From contig OW203989.1 of NCBI GenBank assembly GCA_934047225.1, forward strand, positions 4,563,977-4,627,976: a stretch of 64,000 nt of DNA. The letters run 5' to 3'. Source of the DNA: Ypsolopha sequella (Eukaryota; Arthropoda; Insecta; Lepidoptera; Ypsolophidae). Below the pieces are notes generated by a model. It worked only from the letters and a program-made list of their open reading frames with translations. It ran no database searches and was not told the origin of the DNA. Of this stretch, positions 33,276-43,611 are shown piece by piece (positions within the stretch are counted from its first letter, which is position 1; every line of letters starts with the position of its first letter). Position numbers and translations under genes: made by a program.

Positions 33276-34972
33276 GAATGCCGATAAGGTGAAACTAGTT
33301 GGGGTTAATTTTGCTGTAAATTAAATTGTGAAACAGTACAAGTGTTTGTACCATGATAATGTTTCACCAAGAGCCGACAATCGCAAGTATTAACTTTAAA
33401 GTTGCTTCACTGTGAACAATGTGGAATCACTAGAGGGAGGTCAACCACAAATGCAGGAGTTGCTTTGGTTAAGCACATTTTTGATGCTTGCGAAGAAAAG
33501 CAAGATGCATTTGGTGTATTTTGTGACCTCTCGAAAGCCTTCGATTGCTCATCATGAAACACTCTACGGAGTGAGGGGCAAATCATTGGCGTTATTGAAG
33601 TCATATCTTATTGATCGTATTCAAATGATAGACATTAATTCCATATATTATACATTAGTTCCATATTGGGGCCCTTGCTGTTTTTAATTTACATAAATGA
33701 CCTTCCCTATTTAGTTAAAGACTTAACTAAGATAGTACTATTCGCAGACAACACGTCACTTATTTTTAAAGTAAATAGACGTAAAGATATCCTTGATGAC
33801 GCGAATAAAATTTTATCACTGTTGCTTGATTGGTTTACTGTAAATAATTTAGTTTTAAACGCAAAAAAAGCAAAATATACAAAATTAACATTACCAAATG
33901 TAATTCAAGTGGATGGTAATTTGCTTTTGCAGGGGTCCAAGCTGGAGTTAGTTAACGAAACTAAGTTTTTGGGCATTACGGTAGACTCTCGTCTTCAGTG
34001 GGGTCCCCACTTAGAAGCCCTATGTGGTAGACTTAGTTCGGCCGCATACGCTGTTAGACGCATTTATAAGGCAAATTACTGATGTAGATACTGCTAGACT
34101 AGTCTATTTTAGTTACTTTTACAGCATTATGTCATACGGCATGCTTTTACGGGGTAGAACCGTGGATACAGACGCAGTCTTTGTTTTGCAGAAGAGAGCA
34201 ATTCGGGCTATTCATAATATGAAGCACCGGGATTCAAAAAGAGAAAAGTTCAATGAAATAATATATTAACGGTTCCTTGTGAATATATTTACCAAGTCCT
34301 TGGATATGTCAGAAAAAATGTTGAGTCTTTCCCAAGGCTTGGTGAGCAACATTGTAAGGAAACCATAAATAAGCATAAACTGGCTTTTCCAAAAATCTGA
34401 CTCGCCAAAGTGAGTACCTCTTTCGTAGGACATGGTATAAGATTTAACAATAAACTTCCAAAAGAGGTCCTTACTTTGTCATAGAATAAGTTTAAACAGT
34501 ATAATAAGCAGGGCCTACTGAAAAAGGCATATTATAAAATAAATGAATATTTGGATGAGGGTGAAGCATGGCGTTACAGTGATAATGATATTTATCGTGT
34601 GATTCCTCTAAAGAGTTAACATTAACTAATTACAGACTGTAAAAGGAATAGGTAATTGAGACATGTAGGCAAAGATATATATGTTTTGCTTTTTTTTTTA
34701 TTAACCTGAATTCCTGCTGTCTTGTATTTTCTTATCCCTTGGTTCAAGGAGATATAAGTCATTTCATGTATAGTATAAGTTTTATGTAAAAAAAAAGACA
34801 TGATCTTGCTAAGTTTCTTGCCCGTTCTACTTAGCAAGACTAATCGAATGGGCGGAGCTAGGCATGTATTTATATATGTTACCTATTAGTATGTAGTATA
34901 CAGCATGGGATTTGTTCGGCCGCCTGGATTCCTGCTGGGGGCTCGGTTAGTGATCATTGAACCTTGTTCCTG

Positions 34973-35133
34973 CGGGTCTACCGCGTAATTCTCATTTTCA
35001 TCAACATCAACTTGAGATTGAAATTTGACGTGCGTGCGACCACGCCCACCTAACATGCCATCTCTTTTGCACGCGTTGAATTTCGCATGCATTTGCTTGA
35101 AGTTGATACATATGAGAATTACGCGGTAGAGCC
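34973..35133. mobile_element. 161-bp MITE in the LINE 3' untranslated region
   Basis: GGGTCTACCGCGTAATTCTC at the left is mirrored by GAGAATTACGCGGTAGAGCC at the right. CCTG borders it on both sides (34969-34972, 35134-35137), while the intact LINE at about 48525 has uninterrupted GTTCCTGGTCCC (read on its sense strand). This proves insertion after the LINE copy was made. Confidence 0.85.
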
Positions 35134-35285
35134 CCTGGTCCCTGGCCGGTTCTCCGGTGTGGGTTCAGGCGGTTGATTGGATTTCACCTTGTATAACATA
35201 TATTTTACCTATAATTTTAATCTTATATATATTGCTACATAAATAAATAAACGTTTAATGTGGTTCAATACATTTATTACATTTT

Positions 35286-35404
35286 TACTGTTAGTCGTTA
35301 CATAGCAAATAATAATTTTTAGCGTTAAATGCTTATAGACGTCACGAATGAGTGTTAAAAGAAAACAAGAAAACTTTAAATTATCAAATTTTAGTATCTG
35401 TATA
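35286..35404. other. Short AT-rich spacer
   Basis: Nothing recognised. Confidence 0.4.
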
Positions 35405-35790
35405 TATAAAAATCAAAGTCCTGACTGACTGACTGACTGACTGACTGACTGACTGACTGATTGACTGACTGACTGATATATCAATGCACAGCCTAAGCCA
35501 CTGGTTCTATAGACTTGAAATTTTGCATATATACTTTATATAGTGTAGGCATCTACTAAGAAAGGATTTTTCAAAATTCACCCCTTAAGGGGGGTAAAAC
35601 GGGTGTCCACAGTTTGTATGGGGAAACAAAATTAGTTACACTATTTTGTCCTAGACTTCACAGGAGTACTCCTATCTATAAATGAGTAAACATATATTTC
35701 AGGTTTTTTCTGAATTCAACCCCTAAAAGGGGAAAATGGGGTGACAAATTCTGAAAATCAACATGGGTATCGTTTGTATCCGCAAGCTTC
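35405..35790. repeat. GACT-headed dispersed repeat
   Basis: A (GACT)n run at 35419-35476 leads into GCACAGCCTAAGCCACTGG, TAGGCATCTACTAAGAAAGG and CCCCTTAAGGGGGG. I recognise this layout from a very common insect repeat, possibly a non-autonomous Helitron. The right border is uncertain. Confidence 0.6.
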
Positions 35791-35989
35791 CTCATAGTCG
35801 AAACGAACACGTTGCCAATAGTTCAGATGTTTTATTTATTTCCTCTGAATACGTTCGATTTCGTCAATGTAAACGGAATACTGCGGCGTCTAAATGCAAC
35901 TACACTATTCCAAAAGACTAAGGACATATGCAGACCTTAATTGCAACAAAACGGCTAAAAGGCTTACAAACTCTCATTACAAAACCCAG

Positions 35990-36389
35990 GTTTTTATACG
36001 CTCGCAATAGCTTTGCTGTCCAGTGTATCGCCTAAATCTTTTATGCTTTCTACCCTAGTTATATAAGTATCACTTAGAGAGTACGTATGCTGCATCAGTT
36101 TACGTCTTTTGGTGGCACATTTATCGACGTTTAAAGATATTTTATTGCATTTGTTGTAATCTGTTAGACGATCAAGATCGTTTTGCAAGAGAGCACAATC
36201 TTCTTCTTTATTAATGTTAAGGAAAACTTTTTTATCATCTGCGTAGAGCAAAAACTGGGCATAATTAAAACATGTATAAATGTCAACAAGATACGCTTAA
36301 TAAAGCAAAGGACCTAGATGAGATCCTTGAGGAACACCGGAGGGAATTCGGTATCCACCCACCAACCGTCATAGCCTGTTGCCTATTAG
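35990..36389 (-). pseudogene. Jockey-like LINE reverse transcriptase, downstream part
   Basis: The minus strand encodes SGVPQGSHLGPLLY near 36335, FALRR/LLYADDKKVFLNINKEED near 36200-36255 and NKCNKISLNVDKCATK near 36115-36160. Frameshifts and stops make it non-functional. Its upstream part lies beyond the hAT-like insertion, at 37620-38580. Confidence 0.8.
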
Positions 36390-37611
36390 CAGTGGCATGC
36401 ACAGAGTTTTTACACAGGGTAGACATAAAAACCGGTCAAGTGCGAGTCAGACTCGCGTACCTAAGGTTCCGTATCGTGGATGAAAAATGTAATTTTGTTT
36501 TCGTGAATTTCTAAACTGCTATATTATTCCTGTAATCTTTACGTAAGCACATATTACCATGATTCTTTTTTATTTTTCGATCAACCAATTTTAGAGATAA
36601 GTTGAGGGACATCAATTTTTTTTTGTAGTTTTTCGAGGATTTCCCAAAATAGAGGCAAGTAAATATAGCTAAGCTGTATAATATGTATTTTTATGCACAT
36701 TTGTAACCGGCATCGTTCCAAACAGTTTAGTTATTTGAACATAACAAGCAGGAGAAACAAAACAGTCGATTAGTATGTTTACAACCTGTCAGCCAGTTAA
36801 ATGTTTCATATTGTTTTGGATTGAATTTTCTAGTTGCTTTACCTTTTATTTGAATCCGGTACGAAGCGGCTTTTCTCGATTACTTCATTTTTTTTCAGCA
36901 ACACACAGTTTTGAAAACGTACCATTTCTTAATTTTTGCACACACACATTCCCAGCACAACTTTCACAGTAGTTACTACCACCACTAGCCACTTTTTGCA
37001 ATTTTTAGACCCAATTTTGTTTTATTTATACTGCTTGTCATCAATTTGCGTAGCGAACGAACGAAAAACAATAATGGATGGCGCCGGCTCAGCTGCTAAG
37101 GCGGCTTCGTAAGACTTCGGTAATTTTCGGTGAATGTCGTAAAACTAAAAAGCCGTCAGCTTTTTACAGATTTTTCGCATACATCTCGCACGCAAACAAG
37201 CAAAAGCTTTTGCATTTGTGTGCCATGTACTTACAGTAACGCACACAACAAAGATACTGTTGGAATAATGACCCACACATATAAGCCAGTACTGGCCGGT
37301 AGCCACCATTCCGCGATGGCTAGTCCGAAATTGAATTACAACGAATCATAAGCCATTCACTTCATAGTCTTTCGTAATCGATTTTAGCGATGTAATTCTA
37401 TTTCGGAATGCTCGAGCATACTTTATCTATGGCTCGAGTGAGCGAGCGAATCGCAGCTGTGAACTGAGACTCGCAGTTCCCGCTAATGACAATAGATGGC
37501 GGTCGGTGTGGCTACACTTTTTTTTTTTACGATATGCGTAAAAATGCGTAAATGATGTGTATTTGTCAGGGTAGACAGTGTCTTTTTGTCTGTATGGACT
37601 GCACGCCACTG
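36390..37611. mobile_element. Non-autonomous hAT-like element, 1.2 kb, with 8-bp duplication
   Basis: It starts CAGTGGCATGCACAG and ends CTGCACGCCACTG, flanked by CCTATTAG at 36382-36389 and 37612-37619. The ends match those of the smaller hAT MITE at 23541-23802. The interior has no transposase; 36428-36700 is a reversed piece of the Lepidoptera-type element. It sits inside a LINE reverse transcriptase. Confidence 0.9.
36428..36700 (-). mobile_element. Lepidoptera-type element fragment nested in the hAT-like element
   Basis: AAAACCGGTCAAGTGCGAGT, GAATTTCTAAACTGC and TACCATGATT are the reverse complement of the right end of the element at 19315-20446 (about 20280-20440). Its position just inside the hAT end gives a third nesting level. 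Confidence 0.75.
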
Positions 37612-37619
37612 CCTATTAG

Positions 37620-37816
37620 ATGTATAAGACTCGATCCATCTAAACAGATCTTCATGAATGCCTAAGTGTTTGAGTTTACTTAACAGGATGAAGTGATCCA
37701 CTCGAAAAAACGCTTTTTCGAAATCAGTGTAGATCACATCCACCTGTCCACCACCGTCCATAGAACGCAAAGTTTTATCAACCAGCTCAGCAAGGTTAAT
37801 ATTGGTTGATCTTTGT
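37620..37816 (-). pseudogene. Jockey-like LINE reverse transcriptase, middle part
   Basis: The minus strand reads RSTNINLAELVDKTLRSMDG, GGQVDVIYTDFEKAF and LGIHEDLFRWIESYTSNRQ, in one frame, running into the hAT target site. It continues the part at 35990-36389 and is cut upstream by another insertion. Confidence 0.82.
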
Positions 37817-38313
37817 TTAAGGCGAATGGATACGCCAACTGCAATTTGGACCTGTCTTTGAAGGTCTACTCCTCCCACACGGGTGGTCCAAAAACTGTAA
37901 TAAAAAAAATATGATAGGCATTATAGAGTCCAAAATAAATTTTAAGTTTCATGAACTGTTTTTCTATTGTAAGTTTTGACAAAAAAAAAATTTAAAGTCA
38001 TCGAAAGTTTCACATGATTAACACAAAAATTCTCTTACTCCTTCCAAACGCCTAAAGCGATTTTAATTATTATCTCACCAAATTATAGGAAATTTTTAGA
38101 TCTAAAAATTTTAAGTGCAATTTTTTTTTTCTTTTTATGGTGTCCATGTGAAAAGCATTATTTTCTCCTATTTTGCGCTAGCCGGAGACGCAGTAGTTGT
38201 AACAGCTACTTTTCAAGGCACGCTGAAATGAACATTATTTGAATGTCGTTTCCGTTGATATTTGTACCGACACACATCGAGTTACTTATTTAACGTGGTC
38301 ATACACCTTAAGA
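37817..38313. mobile_element. About 500-bp insertion in the LINE, family also at 55328-55490
   Basis: The LINE reading ends at RSTNIN (37817) and resumes at NQQGFL (38313), so the sequence between is foreign. It contains CATGTGAAAAGCATTATTTT, CTCCTATTTTGC and AATGTCGTTTCCGTTGATAT; the reverse complement of 55328-55490 has the same phrases in the same order. Ends were not resolved, and no target duplication was identified. Confidence 0.6.
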
Positions 38314-38580
38314 AAACCTTGCTGATTTGTAGGCACCGCGTTTCAAATAGTATTATAAATAGAATCATAAACTATTTTTTCTAGAAATTTGCTGAATATA
38401 TTCAATTTGGAAATTTCTCGATAATGTTTGATATTTTTTCTTGCCCCTTTTTGTGTACTGGAATGACATGAGCTTCCTTCCAAATTGGTGGGATAAAACA
38501 TTCTTTGAGAGATCTACAAAAAACTTTATAAAGAGGATAGCATAGGTTTTCTGCACAACGAACTATCAATATATCAATAT
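38314..38580 (-). pseudogene. Jockey-like LINE reverse transcriptase, upstream part
   Basis: Across frames the minus strand gives NLEGSSCHSSTQKG/IPVHKKG-like text, HYREISKLNIFSKFLEKIVY and NQQGFL, the first reverse transcriptase blocks, directly upstream of the 37620-37816 part. The endonuclease is absent. Confidence 0.65.
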
Positions 38581-38840
38581 AGGAGGTCCTTTTCGAATAT
38601 CAAGATGTTTTAATTTATATAATATTTTTTATTTAAATAATTTAATATCAATATGGGTGTCGTTTTTATGGTTTTTTGGGACGTTAATTATGAAAATGGC
38701 ATCGATTTTGAAATTTAATTTAGTGAACATGAAAATTCCTGAAAGTATGTGTGCCAGAGCAAATCGGCTGTAACAGACGGACATACAGACAGCCACACAA
38801 GTGATCCTTTTAGGGTTCCATTTTTTCCTTTTGAGGTATA
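38581..38840. other. Intron sequence
   Basis: The TTTTAGGGTTCCATTTTTTCC at 38808-38828 may be another diverged end of the Lepidoptera-type family. Nothing else recognised. Confidence 0.35.
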
Positions 38841-38896
38841 TATCTATTTATCTATCTGTCTATCTATCTATCTGTCTATCTATCTATCTATCTATA
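38841..38896. repeat. (TCTA)n microsatellite
   Basis: TATC/TCTG tetranucleotide run, about 14 units with a few TGTC variants. Confidence 0.9.
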
Positions 38897-38949
38897 TCCC
38901 AGCAAAATATCTTTGGGACGGAAGGTGGTATATCCCTAGGGGTTAGACC

Positions 38950-39180
38950 ATGGGGTGCCAAAAAACTTTTTTAAATGTCAAAACTTTGATGGCCTGTATC
39001 TCCCAAACGGCTGGAGTTAGGCCCATGTTGATGGGTGTCTAGGAAAAGGTCTCGACAAGATCTACCTGCTGAAAGTGTCAAAACTTTACCTGGCCTATAT
39101 CTCCTAAACGGCTGATGCTAGACACATGTTCATGGTAGGTACTTTAAGAAAAAGGCTCGGCGACATCTAGACGACGGTAA
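38950..39180. repeat. Diverged duplication of about 110 bp
   Basis: TGTCAAAACTTTGATGGCCT, TATCTCCCAAACGGCTGGAG at 38976-39020 recurs as GTGTCAAAACTTTACCTGGC, TATATCTCCTAAACGGCTGA at 39077-39116. Confidence 0.65.
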
Positions 39181-40084
39181 AACAAAAAGTCGAAAAAAAA
39201 ATAGCCAATTGCCTTCGGCCTCACGGGCGCGTTCTCCGTCCTCACATGCTCGTTTTTTGGCCGAGCACTACACCTTGACTCCCAAAGGGAGTGAGAGCAC
39301 TTAAAATGTTTGAGTCTAAAAAAAAAAAAATGTGTTTCTAGTATGCATAGTATTTGTTTTGTTTGTATCTTGCTCTACGGTGAACGAAAACATCGTGAAG
39401 AATGCTGCGTGCCCTGAAAAGCGTGTATTTGTGCCTGAAGTACGGTGATATAGCTCACCACTAATTATATCACCCATGCTAGTTGGGACGTAATAATCGT
39501 CGGTCAAACGCGGGTGTACCGAGTGTGGACTGTGACTTCCATTTCACAGTTCACACTCGGAACACCTGACTGAATCGACTTTTTATAAATTTTCCCCGTT
39601 TCCTTCCCTCTTTCACTGCGGGTCTTTCCGCCTAGAGTAACGGAGACCTTCGCACGGATGATATATTACTTAAATTAGCTGACAATGTCTTGAAGTTGTA
39701 CACTTGTTACCAACTTTTTTAATTATAATTTTCACCACAATACTGGTTGGCTGGAAGAAACTTCTTGCAGAGGTAAGCTCGCCCTTGTAGATAGTATTTT
39801 CAAATTTGTCATTTAAACTTAAGTTGGTGTATACAAAAAACGTAGTATGATACACGGACGTAAGAGCAATAAATTACTCGGTTACGTTTAAAACACTCGC
39901 ATAAACTACTATTATTATTACTTATCCACATATTATTATAATAAACAATTATATTAACAATGTTGTTTTCGTAAATGGTAAATGACATAGAAAATGCTGA
40001 ACAGCGAAACCCACATATATTGTGGTGAAATTGATCGGGCATAATAAAATTGTATATTCTTTGTGACATATGGGTATTTGGAAG
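39181..40084. other. Intron sequence with part of a dispersed repeat
   Basis: At 39440-39580 the phrases ATAGCTCACCAC, CGGTCAAACGCGGGTGTAC and TTCACAGTTCACACTCGGAA match a repeat partly present at 57345-57430 and 23085-23165. No gene supported. Confidence 0.4.
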
Positions 40085-40430
40085 TACCGGTCTTTTGAAA
40101 TACCTGTACTTTTAATACCGGTATTCCGAAAATACCAGTAGGCAAAATACCGGTGTGATACCGGTATTCCAGTACCAAAGTAACGGTAATTTAGGGTGCT
40201 AGATACGATCTCTCACGAAAACAAACAAACAAAATGGCCGCTTGGTCCAGCAGGCGGCAAGATAAGAATCGACAAGATTGCATCATTTAACTGGCGTATA
40301 GTTTACAACATCGTCGTCGGCTCGTCGTCCGCTCGCTCTGTCTGTAATTTACTAGATGTGGCAACGTCGCATCGCGTGGTACCGGTATTTACCCCCTTAG
40401 ACCGGTATTCTTAATACCGGTTTCAAGCCC
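40085..40430. repeat. Dispersed repeat rich in ATACCGGTAT palindromes
   Basis: ACCGGTATT or its complement occurs at least seven times at both ends of the stretch, around a unique core (40200-40370). The layout of short palindromes at both ends suggests a foldback-type element. I have seen similar sequence in insects but cannot name it. Confidence 0.55.
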
Positions 40431-40535
40431 TGGTTTTTACATAATGTCTATAATGCTGTATAAGAATAAATTAATCAAATACTTAAATAAATTTAAGTAA
40501 TACTTATATAACTGAAATTAGGGTGAGTGTCCATC

Positions 40536-41008
40536 ATAACGAAATAGATAACAACAGTTAAGACTTACTATGATTTATGCGATATTAGTAGTGCCTACAA
40601 CTTGGAAACCGGTTCTCGATGCAGCTTTTAAAGAAAAATCTCCTACAGTAGTAGAAGATATCGTCAGTGCGGTCTGTATAACTGTTTCCGAATATACACA
40701 AGAAGTCACCCAAATAGTTCTACCTCAAGATCACACCCAACCCGAACAAATCGTTCAAACAATCGAACAAATCGGCGACGGCGCGGGCGCAGCGGGCTCA
40801 GAGACGAGCGGATGCGGCCGCGGCAGCACCACGGGGGCGCGGGCGCGGTGGTGACGGGTAGCGGGGGTATTCAGTACTCGCGAAGGTGTCACACGCGCCG
40901 AAGCACCTCGCGAAGCCTGATAAAGGTCATTCTTAAGTTGACCGAAACGTTGAGATTTTCTCGCATAAATCATAGTGAGTTTTAGCTTTTTGTTATCTAT
41001 TTCGTTAT
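40536..41008. mobile_element. 473-bp MITE with long inverted ends and GC-rich core
   Basis: ATAACGAAATAGATAACAA and ATGATTTATGCGA at the left are mirrored at the right (TCGCATAAATCAT, TTGTTATCTATTTCGTTAT), giving inverted arms of about 45 bp. The core at 40770-40870 is strikingly GC-rich for this region. It holds a 94-codon ORF without recognisable domain, which I do not call a gene. Confidence 0.8.
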
Positions 41009-41217
41009 AAAATACTTGTGCCCCGTAAAATTTTAATTTTACTAAAATTGGCCCGTGATATTTTTTGAAATGGAGACGATTGACAAAAGTCCGTCCAATT
41101 GAAAATTCACTAATTTGACAAATTTTATTAGAGAATCCGGTAGAACCCTAGAGCTGTCAATCTTCCTAGACACATATTAACTCATCCGCCTCTTGACCGG
41201 TTTTTATTTAATTTCAG
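41009..41217. other. Intron before exon 41218
   Basis: Unremarkable sequence ending in the acceptor TTTTTATTTAATTTCAG. Confidence 0.5.
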
Positions 41218-41270
41218 ATTCTTTTCTGTACAAGAATGCGAACATGTTTGTTTACGCAGGGACACAACAG
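41218..41270 (+). CDS. Kunitz domain, second-half exon (domain 2)
   Basis: Acceptor TTTTTATTTAATTTCAG, donor CAG|GTAAAA. With one base completing the split codon it reads FFSVQECEHVCLRRDTT. Together with the exon at 26962 this gives Cys4-x12-Cys5-x3-Cys6, exactly the BPTI spacing, so the two exons make one canonical domain across a 14.1-kb intron. It ends in phase 1, fitting the TC start at 42659. Confidence 0.88.
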
Positions 41271-42063
41271 GTAAAAAAAAATCGATACAAAATATTTATA
41301 AAAGTTTCTAAGCCCTACATTACATCCTATAAGTATGGTAAAAGCTAAGCATGAGCCCAATGTGTATAAAATTACGTATCTTTCGTAATCTTTCATTTGG
41401 TTGCCAACTGGCTGCCAACCTCCAAAAACATAGATAAAAACTGAACTTTTTAAATTGTCTTCAGTGGGTATTGAATTATTTACGAACTGTGAAGTGCGAT
41501 TATATCCTTAGCACAGACATTCAATACTCCTACTATTACGGTACTGAATGCCTGATCCTTAGAACACTGGAATTCGATTGTATCTATATTTTTAATGGTT
41601 GGTAACCAGTTGGCAACCGATTCAAAGATGTATAACCCAGACGCAGCCCTCAGAAGACCACTATCTAATCTAAATAACAATTTTATAAAATTTAAATGTC
41701 ATAATAATAAAATAAAAATCTTCGCATTTCTTCGGCAAAGGTCATGTTTCCGGATGCTTTCTATAAAATCTGTGACAAATAGTGTAATTTCGGTCAGAAA
41801 TCCGCTAAAAGGCGCAAGAGCTTAATAGTGGCTTATTAAAAAAAGTGGCTTATTAAAAAAAGTGGCTTATTCTAAAAAGTAGCTTATTCTCTAAGATCTT
41901 GAATGCGCAAAAGCCAGAAAAGTGGATTTGGCTTTATGTGATTTTGAGCCTTTATATATGTAATCTTTATATCTCCCTTGGTATAAAGAACACAACAATT
42001 GTATTTATTTGACTCTCTTATCGAGGAGTGTGTGCACCTTAGAGTATACATTTTACTCTAAGG
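41271..42063. other. Intron sequence with short repeats
   Basis: AAAAAGTGGCTTATT is repeated four times at 41827-41890. The rest shows no recognisable element. Confidence 0.4.
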
Positions 42064-42472
42064 CAGCGTTTCTTAACCTGTGGTCCGCGGACCGACCATA
42101 TGTATGGGGGTCCGCAGCCTAATCTATGGACTGAAACATTTACTGCTTTTCTCAATGGCATACCTCTGTGAAAAGACATTCTTTGCTCTTGTGTGTACTA
42201 AAAACAAATAAATAAATATATTAAAAGTGGAATAAAATTTTAGACTACAACTCAGTAGTAATAAAAACCCAAATATCACAAATTTAGTTGCAAAAAAGCA
42301 GCACCAACCTTCTCATTAACGTATTTTATATGAAAAGGTATATATATTTTTTTATTTTTAGAACAAATCTAAATGGTCCGAAATTTATTGCTGCTTTTTT
42401 AATTAAGGGGGTCCTTAAAATTGTGCTTGATTTACTAAGGGGTCTGTGGACAAAAAAGGTTAAGAAATGCTG
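42064..42472. mobile_element. 409-bp hAT MITE with perfect 8-bp duplication
   Basis: It starts CAGCGTTTCTTAACC followed by TGTGGTCCGCGGACC and ends GGTTAAGAAATGCTG. CTCTAAGG flanks it at 42056-42063 and 42473-42480. Ends beginning CAG and the 8-bp duplication place it in the hAT superfamily. The phrase on uneven GTGGTCCGCGGACC ends is common in animal hAT MITEs. No coding capacity. Confidence 0.92.
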
Positions 42473-42658
42473 CTCTAAGGTGTGCACATTATGGAATTGT
42501 TCAACCTATTTTTAAGAATTGTTTGGATATTTGAGCTAGAGGTCAATTTTCATTGCTTTTTCGCGTCGTTGTTGGCAGGAAATGTGCTATTATTGGCTGT
42601 TTTAACAAATGATACTTAGTTTCTATTATTATAATTCTGTTAACTATTTTTTTTTCAG

Positions 42659-42797
42659 TCCTTTGTAATGCAAAGAAGCTGGATTCGAAACTTTGCGAGA
42701 GTGAATCTACTAATCTGAACTTGAAAAAAATGTGGAAATTTGGCAATGGCCGTTGTGAACTGTCCAAGGACACGTATGAAGGTTGTCACCGGAACAA
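42659..42797 (+). CDS. Kunitz-like domain, first-half exon (domain 3, divergent)
   Basis: Acceptor CTATTTTTTTTTCAG, donor CAA|GTAAGA. It reads VLCNAKKLDSKLCESEST, then KKMWKFGNGRCELSKD and TYEGCHRNK. Four cysteines correspond to Kunitz Cys1-4, but spacings (9, 19, 9) and the loss of YYF and of GC.G mark it as strongly divergent. The residue after Cys2 is Glu. Phase 2 at the end fits the exon at 55893. It may have lost inhibitor activity; that is an inference. Confidence 0.82.
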
Positions 42798-43611
42798 GTA
42801 AGATATAAAGTTACTTTTTCCACATGTTAACATTTTAAAGTGAAAGTAACGAAAGAAATCCTCTGTTGCTTATTTTGTGGTACTCAGTTAAAGTATGGAT
42901 TTCACGTAGGGTGATCGTTTTGAAGTGGATAGAGTTGACAGCGATCCCTGTCCTTTGTTGGAATATACAAAAACAAATCAATATCTTTTCAACACAATAT
43001 TCTATCTCTTTCTTACTTGTTAATATTTGTTTTTATGAACGAGCTTAACTTAGCTTAGCTCTGCAACCACTTAACTAAATGTCCCTTGGATAGTTTGGAT
43101 ACTACTGCACTTTCAGCTATACGTGACACACATCTCCTGATATAATAACGATGAATAAATAGAATTTTATTTAGATCGTTAAACTCTGCATTTTATTGGC
43201 ATACCTATGTCCTAACAGGTTATGGGCCCAGAACGGAAGTAAATAAATAATAACAAATAAAAATAAAATTAAATAATTGAACAACGCGCGTTGTACGTCG
43301 TTACGTATCTACGTCACAACGATGTGTTCCAACAAGAAACCTAAAACTTATAAACTTGTTGGTTTTCAACAAAGAGGAAACTCTGTGGTTTTAATGATTG
43401 ATATGACAGTGAGCGCAAAGATAACACTGACGTTCAATTCAAAGAAACCTTATCTATCACTTACGTAAAGAAGGTCAGTTGGTCAGTAGTAAGGTCAGAA
43501 GGTCAGTTGTGCATATGTGCTCTAATCTATGGTAGGTACTATTTAAAACGTAGACATCGAAAAAACGTCGATTGATATAGAATTATAAAAGTACGTCGTT
43601 TTGAAGTCTAT
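42798..43611. other. Intron start, nothing recognised
   Basis: No ORF or repeat that I can support before the first minisatellite. Confidence 0.4.

Larger units (their letters stand above)
32354..35285 (+). pseudogene. Degenerate 5'-truncated copy of the LINE at 48269-54511
   Basis: It begins in the esterase part of ORF1 (KLRALIRITNICLPGASFIQ; full copy NICMPGASFIQ), passes through ORF1's end at 32884 and ORF2's start (GEPPVLKLVHQNIQGGF), then loses ORF2 from about residue 120 to 545, where about 180 bp of foreign sequence sits (33220-33400). Reverse transcriptase resumes at LKLLHCEQCGITRG and runs, with small deletions and frameshifts, through LFADNTSLIF (FADD changed to FADN) to the C-terminus near 34620. 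The 3' untranslated region matches to about 35285 but lacks the TTTGAA tail and carries a 161-bp insertion. Confidence 0.88.

Noticed and set aside
40570..40854. 94-codon ORF in the MITE core
   Set aside because: Lies wholly within a non-autonomous element between its inverted ends; no domain.
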